DNA from: Deltaproteobacteria bacterium
GTDB lineage: Bacteria; Desulfobacterota; Desulfomonilia; UBA1062
Assembly (NCBI GenBank): GCA_016934135.1
Contig: JAFGTK010000173.1
Coordinates: 1 to 7,111 of the forward strand
DNA: 7,111 nucleotides
Direction: 5' to 3'
In this document: positions 1 through 5,870 of the stretch, one piece after another
How the letters are laid out: every line of letters begins with the position of its first letter
Position numbering within the stretch: position 1 is the first letter of the stretch
The notes under the pieces: model-generated
Told to the model about the DNA's origin: nothing
What the model saw: only the letters and a program-made list of their open reading frames with translations
Database searches by the model: none
Program-made: the position numbers and the translations under genes

Positions 1-238
1 CAGGGCCATTGCACCGGAGCCGCAGCTGGTCCTGGCGGACGAACCCACGGCAAATGTGGATTCAAAGACCTCTGAATCGCTGCTTGACCTGATGATGCAG
101 TTGAATAGGGATAAAGGGGTGACCTTTCTCTTCTCCACCCATGATCCGGCGGTGATGCAGCGGGCCCGCAGGATTATCCGGCTCAAGGACGGCAGGATCG
201 ATGCAGACGAGGAGAATCCGCAAGGCACAGACCGATGA
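1..238 (+). CDS. ABC transporter ATP-binding protein, C-terminal part (LolD/MacB-like)
   Basis: This is the last 78 codons of an ATPase whose start lies outside the window; the frame is open from base 2. Visible parts, in order: RAIA, the tail of the helix after the ABC signature; Walker B LVLADEPTANVDS with the catalytic Glu and the D-loop; and the H-loop FSTHD. It ends with a short RLKDGRI strand typical of LolD, MacB and FtsE-type ATPases, and the wording (ADEPT-N-DS, STHD) fits the LolD/MacB branch best. Such ATPases energise an inner-membrane permease that moves lipoproteins, lipids or peptides toward the outer envelope. The stop codon overlaps the next start codon (ATGA, 235-238), so translation is probably coupled to the downstream barrel gene. 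The permease is presumably upstream, out of view. The ATPase family is certain; the substrate is unknown. Confidence 0.93.
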   Translation, partial: RAIAPEPQLVLADEPTANVDSKTSESLLDLMMQLNRDKGVTFLFSTHDPAVMQRARRIIRLKDGRIDADEENPQGTDR

Positions 239-1611
239 GCATGGTCCTCTCCAGGCAATGCCCGGCAATCCTCATCACTATTGCGATTATCGTCTTCATG
301 GCCGTACCGCTCCATGCTTTCTGGACGGTGGAAGGTGACGGCTACAAGGCTGATACCGGGGGCAGCATCAGGACCGTCGGTGCAGGGATCAGGAATTATG
401 ACGATCCCCTGATCTTCGGCAATGACAATGACTATGACTCAAGCAGTCAGACCCTGCTGCGGCTCACATCAAGGGGCGCTCTCTCCTCATACCTTTCCTT
501 TGAGATCCACCTCGTCCAGGAGATCTTCACCTCCACCGCACAGACAGACGCCCTTATGCCTGGCTCAGCAGCCACATCCCCGATCCCTCAGAGGTATCGG
601 ATATCAGAGTCCGGCTGGGACTGGGCCGAGGATGACGATTTCCGGGCAAGCCTCGATGCCGACCGGTTCTACGTACAATACTCGCAGGGTGCTATAGACC
701 TGACCGTAGGCAGGCAGGCAATAAACTTTTCGCAGGCCTATTTCTTCAATCCCCTGGATATTTTTCTTACATTCGACCCCGAAACCTTTGACCGCGACTA
801 CAAACCCGGCGTCGACGCTGTCAGGGCCGATATCGAGCTGGGCAGCTTTTCCGGCCTGACCTTTGTGGCTGCTCCGGGAAGAGAACTCAGGGTGGAGGCA
901 ACACCGGGGACCATAAGGATCTCCGCAGAATCATTCGCTGACGAGTCATGGTACGGATCAGCCCTCATGGGAAGGTTCAGCACCAACTATCTCGACTGGG
1001 ATCTTTCCATACAGGCGGGGAAGGTATACGGCGGATACACCATGGGGGCAGGATTTGCCGGGGGATTCCACGGCATGGGGATTCGCGCAGAGGCAGCGTA
1101 TCTCATTGCCAGAGGCGACAGCACTGCCGGCATTGTCGATGCAAATCCTCCGGATTACCTGCGCGAGGTCGACCTGGTGGAGGATCACCTCATGGTTGTG
1201 GCAGGCGTGGATTACCGGTTTGCAAACAGCACGTACTGCAACATGGAACTCCTCTTCAACGGTGCCGGTGACAGCTCCGACCTTGAGGCGTCCCTGCTGC
1301 GGTCAGCCACAGGTCAGAGTGTAAGCCTGGGCGAATATCTTGCAGGACTGCAGCTCTCCTATGAGTTTCACCCCCTGCTGACCGGCCAGATCGCATGGAT
1401 GTATTCATTCTCAGACACTTCAAGTCTTGTCTCACCCACGTTCACCTACAGCGTTGCCGACGAAGCTGAGTTTCTCTGCGGCGCCACGCTTGGCCGTGGT
1501 GAAACACCATCAGCACAGCAGATAGCACCTGGACTGAATATCCCTGTCCTGGAAAGTGAATTCGGCACGTATCCCGATGTTTTTTTCCTGGAATTCAAGT
1601 TTTATTTCTGA
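235..1611 (+). CDS. Putative outer-membrane beta-barrel protein of an ABC export operon
   Basis: A 458-residue protein. Residues 9-28 form a hydrophobic signal peptide with a likely signal peptidase I site after PLHA. The mature part has many alternating polar/hydrophobic strands rich in Tyr, Gly and Asp, and ends in EFKFYF with a C-terminal Phe, the classic beta-barrel assembly signal. The stretch LTVGRQAINFSQ followed by FFNPLDIF (about 156-177) resembles the 'GRQ...W...NP.D.F' motif of DUF1302- or alginate-export-like barrels, so this is a probable member of such a family rather than a general porin. The start is the ATG inside ATGA, with a weak AAGG about 10 bases upstream; a second in-frame ATG at 241 is possible. 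Coupling to the ATPase gene suggests the barrel works with that transporter, perhaps as its outer-membrane exit or cargo acceptor. This role is inferred from context. Confidence 0.8.
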   Translation: MSMVLSRQCPAILITIAIIVFMAVPLHAFWTVEGDGYKADTGGSIRTVGAGIRNYDDPLIFGNDNDYDSSSQTLLRLTSRGALSSYLSFEIHLVQEIFTSTAQTDALMPGSAATSPIPQRYRISESGWDWAEDDDFRASLDADRFYVQYSQGAIDLTVGRQAINFSQAYFFNPLDIFLTFDPETFDRDYKPGVDAVRADIELGSFSGLTFVAAPGRELRVEATPGTIRISAESFADESWYGSALMGRFSTNYLDWDLSIQAGKVYGGYTMGAGFAGGFHGMGIRAEAAYLIARGDSTAGIVDANPPDYLREVDLVEDHLMVVAGVDYRFANSTYCNMELLFNGAGDSSDLEASLLRSATGQSVSLGEYLAGLQLSYEFHPLLTGQIAWMYSFSDTSSLVSPTFTYSVADEAEFLCGATLGRGETPSAQQIAPGLNIPVLESEFGTYPDVFFLEFKFYF

Positions 1612-1623
1612 TCTCACAGATCA
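1609..1623 (+). other. Small perfect hairpin over the barrel gene stop codon
   Basis: TGATCT-CAC-AGATCA is a 6-bp perfect stem with a 3-base loop that begins on the TGA stop codon. There is no U-run directly after it, so it is not a clear intrinsic terminator. It may mark the 3' end or protect it, or be chance. No better terminator was seen before the next gene. Confidence 0.25.
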
Positions 1624-1697
1624 ATAACCAGCTTCAGATAGTAACTATTTTCATATTCCAACAAAAAAAACTGGGGTGAAATTCTTTTGCAGCCGTA

Positions 1698-1725
1698 TTG
1701 CTTTTAGTCAAGTTGTTTTTATTAT
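1698..1725 (+). promoter_or_regulatory. Weak candidate sigma-70 promoter before the PilZ gene
   Basis: TTGCTT and TATTAT are separated by 16 bases. The -10 is good and the -35 partial. It lies about 250 bases before the ATG, and a transcript from it would run through the palindromic repeat. In AT-rich DNA such matches are common, so this is only a candidate. Confidence 0.2.
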
Positions 1726-1764
1726 AAAAAAATACAGTAAGAGGTAATTGCAACACTCTCGGAC

Positions 1765-1853
1765 TGTCATTCCCGCAGAGGCGGGCTTGTCCCAGAAAGG
1801 GGAAATACAGTACATACAGAGGCTTCTGGGGCCCCGCCTTCGCGGGGACGACA
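1765..1853. repeat. Imperfect inverted repeat of the GTCATTCCCGC intergenic type (MITE/REP-like)
   Basis: The left arm, 1765-1797, starts TGTCATTCCCGC and ends CCCAGAA. The right arm, 1824-1853, begins TTCTGGG and ends GGGGACGACA. Reverse-complementing the right arm gives TGTCGTCCCCGC then GAAGGCGGG and CCCAGAA, so the arms match along nearly their full length with a few substitutions and a 3-base gap. The spacer is about 26 bases. Its GC content contrasts with the AT-rich flanks. Repeats with these termini are dispersed in many copies in Desulfobacterota, Nitrospirota and some other genomes and give spurious peptides such as SSPRRRGPR and PASAGMT, both of which are encoded here on the minus strand. 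No transposase lies nearby, so any mobility would depend on an enzyme elsewhere. As RNA it would form a strong hairpin in the leader of the PilZ gene. Confidence 0.8.
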
Positions 1854-1972
1854 TGATAGGAGTGATTTGCAAGTGGCTCAGTACTTGATTTTTTATTTTT
1901 TGTCTGTTTTTTCTTATCCCTCTGTAATTACTCCTCATCTTTACGAAGATAACCTGCCGGAAGGAGAACATA

Positions 1973-3115
1973 ATGAAGAAATATGAACGAGATGAGATCT
2001 TTTCCGGGATACGTCAGGTGGACTGGCATATCGGCGGGCAGAAGATCCAGCATCCTGTGTTCTTCAGGGATGTCTCTTCGTTCGGCGCCTTGCTTCCGGC
2101 GCGTATATCTTGTCTGCGGCAATTACTACCGGATATCAGGTTTTCCCCGGCACGCATCCTGCCCGGCATCGGACTAATCTCCATCAACGCCGTTGAATTC
2201 AGAGACATGGCCTTTAATGATCTCTCGATTGCTATTGTACTCAACAACCCCGGCATGACAAAGATCCCCGGCTACAACCTCTTGAGGCAGGCTATGCAGT
2301 TCAACACCTACATATATATTCTCTATCAACTGGTGAATTCAGACAATGCCAGCCTGCTGCTGTCCGGGTGGTCCGACATACCCTCGCCTGTCGTTTCCAT
2401 GGCGTTATCCCATCAACCCGGGATACTGTCCTGTGAGGCCCGTCAGGATGAGGAACTTATCCTGTCACTCAGGGGAAATAAAATACAGGCCGGACGTTCT
2501 GATCTTATGAAATGCTTCTGCCATTATTATGAGAATGGACAGCCGCAGTCATGGGAATTCAAGGTAAATGCCCTGGAGTATGGCTTCTCCGTGTCTCCGG
2601 GAGATTTCGAACTGAACATCGGCACAAGCCATCCCATTGCGCGGGAAATCTCCGACATCATCATCTCGCCAAAGGCGCTTCTGTACACCTACGTGCCCTG
2701 TGCACAGGCTGTTCTCTATGGACCCGAGCATCTCCAGGTATCAAACCTCAAATACATGCTGCAGGAACGGCTGGGATTCCAGATGGCTCATACATTACAT
2801 GAGTTTGGAAAAATTCCTGAAAGGAGATTGCACAGCCGCAACAGGGTTAACCTGCAGGCAGAGATTGTCGGTACCAAGAAAGGCGATACGCTGCATGAAG
2901 CGGTACATGTCGTAAACCTCAGCAGAGGGGGCATGTATGTAGAATCCGCAGTTCCCCTGGATGTGGGCAATGATGTAAGTGCGAATATCGAGGAGATGCA
3001 GCGGTACAACACCTTCTGGGTAAAGGGGAAAGTCGTCCGGAACGAACAGCACTCCATGGCGATACAGTTTATCCGGAGCACATTCGACGAGGACGAAGAC
3101 CTTGAGTTTCACTGA
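1973..3115 (+). CDS. PilZ-domain protein with an N-terminal ADC-like region
   Basis: A 380-residue cytoplasmic protein without signal peptide or membrane helices. The C-terminal domain (about 284-372) is PilZ, the c-di-GMP receptor fold. It has the RxxxR motif at R285/R289 and NLSRGG at 315-320, matching the D/N-x-S-x-x-G motif, so ligand binding is expected. Residues about 25-255 are not a usual PilZ partner. The run LLPDIRFSPARILPGIGLIS, then EFRD..FNDLSIAIVL, then YIYILYQLV and SGWSDIPSPVV follows the order of the acetoacetate decarboxylase superfamily (Gly-rich strand, YRD..YNE segment, then the G..-wG-PK loop). The usual Schiff-base Lys of the PK pair appears to be Ser138, so decarboxylase activity is unlikely; the region may bind a small ligand. 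Start: ATG 6 bases after AGGAG. The gene stands alone, converging on the cytochrome gene. The PilZ call is firm; the ADC-like call is moderate and based on pattern only. Confidence 0.88.
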   Translation: MKKYERDEIFSGIRQVDWHIGGQKIQHPVFFRDVSSFGALLPARISCLRQLLPDIRFSPARILPGIGLISINAVEFRDMAFNDLSIAIVLNNPGMTKIPGYNLLRQAMQFNTYIYILYQLVNSDNASLLLSGWSDIPSPVVSMALSHQPGILSCEARQDEELILSLRGNKIQAGRSDLMKCFCHYYENGQPQSWEFKVNALEYGFSVSPGDFELNIGTSHPIAREISDIIISPKALLYTYVPCAQAVLYGPEHLQVSNLKYMLQERLGFQMAHTLHEFGKIPERRLHSRNRVNLQAEIVGTKKGDTLHEAVHVVNLSRGGMYVESAVPLDVGNDVSANIEEMQRYNTFWVKGKVVRNEQHSMAIQFIRSTFDEDEDLEFH

Positions 3116-3149
3116 GCGTTCTACCCGAGGTCTCCTTCCATCGCCGTAC

Positions 3150-3177
3150 CTGGTGTACTATCCGTCCTTACCACCAG
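3150..3177. terminator. Weak stem-loop between convergent genes
   Basis: CTGGTG (3150-3155) can pair with CACCAG (3172-3177) across a 16-base loop, in the 72-base gap where the PilZ gene and the cytochrome gene end facing each other. There is no T-run on either side, so it would be at most a weak or Rho-assisted bidirectional end. Confidence 0.22.
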
Positions 3178-3187
3178 ATGCCAACGA

Positions 3188-5557
3188 TCAATAGAAAAAT
3201 ACCGCCCAGAAGATGAGAACCGTCAGCACGATGCCGAGCACCAGGCTGAACAGCCCGAAGAACCCCGCAAAGAGCTGGGTGAAGATAGCAGGGCCATCGC
3301 AGCGTATCTCATCAAGGCGTCCCTCTGCAATGATGCGTTCGTACTCCAGGGGGCGTTCTCGCTTGAGGGCATCTATGGTGTAGCTGCCCGTGAAGATATT
3401 CATCTCAAGCGGGAACTTATTGGGCACGAAATGATTATTGAAGAAATGCACCGTGAAGATGAATATCGCAGCGAGGAAGGCCTCTTCCGAGTGGGCTATG
3501 GTGGCTACATTGATCAACCAGCCGGGCATGATATATGACGATCCTTCGGGGAACCACAGGATGAGACCGGAGAGTCCGATCACGAACATCCCCCAGAACA
3601 CTGCGAGAAAATCGAACTTCTCCCAGTAGGTCCAGCGTTCGAACCTTGGCATATCACCCTTACCCACGAACCATTTGAACATCCCCCAGATATCCTGGAA
3701 ATCCTTGAGGTTGGGGAAGAGAGAATCCGGCCCGAACAGCCTCTTTACCCACCCACTGGTGCCTTCTTTCTTCGGGAACAGGAATCTCAGTGAGAGCCAC
3801 GCGGTGTACAGGAACAGGACCCACATGACGGTTGCAGAGATGCGGTGAACCAGTCCCGCATTCTGGGCCCCACCAAGGAAATTCATGATCACCTGTGCCC
3901 ATGCAGTCTCATGGTATTTCAACGGGAAGCCGGAAACCACCACACCGAAGAAACTCAGGATGAGGATCACATGCATGATCCTGTCAGCCATGGTGAAACG
4001 TTTTACATACTGGGTCGCATCACATTCCGGAAGGTCGGAGGATTCCTTTATACCCAGTTTTCTGAGCCGGCTCTTTTCCCAGTAGGCCTTTCTCCACCAG
4101 AGAATCACGTGTACCCAGAAGAAGAGGAACACGCCGAACAGGAGCCATATCATGAAGATCCTCGTGATATACAGTGCCAAGTAATGCTCAGGGTCTTCTT
4201 CGTCCGGATGTGCAATGAAGGACACGAACCGGGGATGGAAGCTCTCATGACACTTCCCGCATGTCTCGATGAGGGTGGCCTGGTTCACCGGAGAGCCGGG
4301 GTCATCGGCGGGCAGTATGTTATGTGCCGTATGACAGTCCGAACACCCGGCCACACGCTGGGAATACCCGAGGAAAAGCACCTTCCCGTGATAGGTATCC
4401 TTGAATTCCTCCACGGTCTCAACAGAAAGATTGTTTCGCTCGGCCACCCCTTCATCACCATGACAGGAAATACACTTTTCCGTATAGAATTCCCTGACAT
4501 TGGCAACATCTTCAGGGGTATCTTCAAACACCGGGGTATTGTGTACCCCGTGACAGTCCGCACAGGTCGCAGCGTCTTGATTTCCCTTCATGACGCTGGC
4601 TGCATGACCTTTGGATATGAAATCCGGGTCCTTTCCGTGGCAGGTTGTGCATTTGTTGATCAGCGCGATTTTTCCATCGCCCGCTGCAGGTTCTGTTGGA
4701 TGAATATCCGTGTGGCAGCTCTCGCAGCTCATGTTCTGTTTTGTTTCGTGATAGCTTCCTGCATACTCTTCGGAGACATCCTTATGGCAGAGGGCGCACG
4801 AGACCTTCTCGGATTTCTGTTCGCCCTTCATGTGCGCGGCGAAATCCGTGATGTTTTTATGGCAGAGTGCGCAGCTGAATACCCCATGGGCTGATTTGCT
4901 GAAATTTTCATTAAACTGGGGGGCTGCATGGCAGGAGGAGCAGTCCTGCCCGGCTGCAGCCGGTGCCCCGGGCGCAGCCGCTGCTGGGGCCTTGGCAGTA
5001 GGGGTATATGCGATAACAGGTGACGGGGTAACATATTCGAAATCATGACACTGGGCACAGTAAAGCTCGGACTTTCCGTGCTGATAGTGGCACAGGTCGC
5101 AGTCCAGGCCGTCCGGACCGTAGTGAGGCGAGTTGTGCGGATTTTCCTCCTCATATTCCTTTGTAAGTTCCACGATCTTCTCGTAACTGTGACACGTGAT
5201 GCACATATCGGTCCCCACCGCCTCAGGCGGATCAGCCTGCCCATGACAGTCGGCACAGCTTACATTGCTGAGCTGGTGTGCATGGCTCGACGGCATCGAG
5301 TTCATGAGCGCTGTAAAATCCTGGCTGTGGCAGTTCTGACAATCCTTCAGGGTAAGGCCTTTGGTGCTTATGTGCGTGTCGGAGACCATCTTTTTGCCAT
5401 GACATGCCTGGCAGTCACCAACGGCTGCATCTTTTATTCTGAGGGCTGCATCAGATTCAGCCCCGGCGGCCCCAGACGGAGCGTCTGCAAGAACCAGTAT
5501 GAAAACCATAACGACAGCAACCAAATACCGCTTGTAAAAGAATTCGAAGTTTCGCAC
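3188..5557 (-). CDS. 15-haem cytochrome c fused to membrane cytochrome b (CbcL-like quinol oxidoreductase)
   Basis: A 789-residue inner-membrane protein. Residues 11-33 form a signal peptide or anchor. The periplasmic part has 15 CXXCH haem c sites, with first Cys at 49, 73, 101, 119, 153, 167, then 206, 229, 254, 278, 303, 332, 362, 405 and 433. A flexible Ala/Pro-rich linker (about 178-204) separates the first six from the last nine. From about residue 462 follow six membrane helices (462-488, 526-545, 571-594, 648-669, 690-710, 764-788), with His483, 529, 571, 689, 704 and 709 as candidate b-haem ligands, as in HydC/FdnI or b561-type subunits. Nine c haems plus such a cytochrome b is the architecture of Geobacter CbcL, which passes electrons from menaquinol to periplasmic cytochromes for metal or electrode reduction; the same direction is inferred here. 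GTG is the start because an ideal GGAGG lies 8 bases before it. The gene has its own promoter and seems monocistronic. CALCHK occurs twice (229, 254), suggesting internal duplication. Equivalence to CbcL is not proven. Confidence 0.92.
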   Translation of the reverse strand: MRNFEFFYKRYLVAVVMVFILVLADAPSGAAGAESDAALRIKDAAVGDCQACHGKKMVSDTHISTKGLTLKDCQNCHSQDFTALMNSMPSSHAHQLSNVSCADCHGQADPPEAVGTDMCITCHSYEKIVELTKEYEEENPHNSPHYGPDGLDCDLCHYQHGKSELYCAQCHDFEYVTPSPVIAYTPTAKAPAAAAPGAPAAAGQDCSSCHAAPQFNENFSKSAHGVFSCALCHKNITDFAAHMKGEQKSEKVSCALCHKDVSEEYAGSYHETKQNMSCESCHTDIHPTEPAAGDGKIALINKCTTCHGKDPDFISKGHAASVMKGNQDAATCADCHGVHNTPVFEDTPEDVANVREFYTEKCISCHGDEGVAERNNLSVETVEEFKDTYHGKVLFLGYSQRVAGCSDCHTAHNILPADDPGSPVNQATLIETCGKCHESFHPRFVSFIAHPDEEDPEHYLALYITRIFMIWLLFGVFLFFWVHVILWWRKAYWEKSRLRKLGIKESSDLPECDATQYVKRFTMADRIMHVILILSFFGVVVSGFPLKYHETAWAQVIMNFLGGAQNAGLVHRISATVMWVLFLYTAWLSLRFLFPKKEGTSGWVKRLFGPDSLFPNLKDFQDIWGMFKWFVGKGDMPRFERWTYWEKFDFLAVFWGMFVIGLSGLILWFPEGSSYIMPGWLINVATIAHSEEAFLAAIFIFTVHFFNNHFVPNKFPLEMNIFTGSYTIDALKRERPLEYERIIAEGRLDEIRCDGPAIFTQLFAGFFGLFSLVLGIVLTVLIFWAVFFY

Positions 5558-5565
5558 AGTTACAA

Positions 5566-5572
5566 CCTCCTC
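5566..5572 (-). promoter_or_regulatory. Strong ribosome binding site fixing the GTG start of the cytochrome gene
   Basis: On the minus strand the sequence reads GAGGAGG followed by 8 bases and GTG. No ATG in this frame lies close by, and the resulting N-terminus (MRNFEFFYKR, then a long hydrophobic run) is a good signal peptide, so the GTG is preferred. Confidence 0.8.
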
Positions 5573-5629
5573 GTCGTTTGTCAGCAGGAAAAATCATGAA
5601 TCGTTGAGCTGTCTGTTAAATTACATATA

Positions 5630-5657
5630 ATTATAAACCGCTGCATATGATTGTCAA
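5630..5657 (-). promoter_or_regulatory. Consensus sigma-70 promoter of the cytochrome gene
   Basis: On the minus strand TTGACA (5657-5652) and TATAAT (5635-5630) are both perfect hexamers separated by 16 bases. Transcription would start near 5623, giving a leader of about 65 bases before the GTG. A further TATAAT (5665-5660) lies just upstream but lacks a good -35. A full-consensus promoter suggests strong basal expression unless a repressor acts. Confidence 0.75.
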
Positions 5658-5674
5658 TTATTATAAGTGCAGAA

Positions 5675-5812
5675 TTATCCGCGGCACTCAAACAGTGTGA
5701 ACCTGAATTCTTCCTTGGAAAGGGTTGAAGGGCATTTATCCGGTTTGTTGAGATCATGGTATAAAGATCCGGACTTTCGGAAAAAGAACCGACGGATATT
5801 TCGTATCATCAT
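5675..5812 (-). CDS. Possible small protein of 45 residues, unknown
   Basis: An ORF of 45 codons begins ATGATG at 5812 and stops with TAA at 5675. The peptide starts MMIRNIRRFFFRKSG and ends STLSKEEFRFTLFECRG. It has a basic, aromatic N-terminus and a balanced, charged C-terminal half with two Cys, which reads more like real protein than random translation. It fits neatly between the Fe-S gene stop (58 bases away) and the -35 box of the cytochrome promoter (17 bases on), in the same orientation. Against it: no good ribosome binding site precedes the ATG, and the length is short. It could be a genuine small protein co-transcribed with the Fe-S gene, the decayed 3' end of a former gene, or chance. 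Not recognised. Confidence 0.3.
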   Translation of the reverse strand: MMIRNIRRFFFRKSGSLYHDLNKPDKCPSTLSKEEFRFTLFECRG

Positions 5813-5870
5813 CTTCGGGCATTACTTGCCCAAACAGAGGTAACGCTCCGAGTCTGCGCGGCATCCGCAC

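Larger units (their letters stand above)
1612..1972. other. Intergenic region, AT-rich, with one palindromic repeat
   Basis: These 361 bases lie between the barrel gene and the PilZ gene. No credible gene was found on either strand. The flanks are much more AT-rich than the genes (runs of A at about 1664-1671, T/A near 1714-1733, T-rich near 1889-1912). The middle holds a GC-rich inverted repeat (separate entry). The promoter of the PilZ gene should be here. The ribosome binding site of that gene, AGGAG at 1962-1966, is 6 bases before its ATG. Confidence 0.7.
5558..5870. other. Gap between the Fe-S protein gene and the cytochrome gene
   Basis: These 313 bases hold, reading on the minus strand, a possible 45-codon ORF (5812-5675), a clear sigma-70 promoter (5657-5630) and a leader of about 65 bases for the cytochrome gene. 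Short stems near the upstream end (GCGG-ATG-CCGC around 5860-5868; GGGC-GCCC around 5818-5832) are not followed by T-runs, so no convincing terminator for the upstream gene was found. Confidence 0.6.

Noticed and set aside
1672..1691. Sigma-54 promoter-like CTGGGG...TTTTGCAG
   Set aside because: The GG and GC elements are 12 bases apart rather than the required 10.
1708..1971. 87-codon open frame on the minus strand in the intergenic region
   Set aside because: Its middle part is the translation of the palindromic repeat (SSPRRRGPR, PASAGMT), a well-known kind of spurious peptide; the rest is low-complexity AT-rich sequence.
3845..4894. 349-codon open frame on the plus strand opposite the cytochrome gene
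   Set aside because: It is fully antisense to the multihaem region; its composition is the complement of CXXCH codons, with no recognisable domain or ribosome binding site. The minus-strand reading is unambiguous.
5045..5599. 184-codon plus-strand frame and other frames opposite the first six haem motifs
   Set aside because: Shadow of the cytochrome gene; no domain and no plausible start signal.
5580..5757. 58-codon minus-strand ORF beginning MISTNRINALQPF
   Set aside because: It runs straight through the consensus promoter and the cytochrome leader, has no ribosome binding site and no recognisable pattern.
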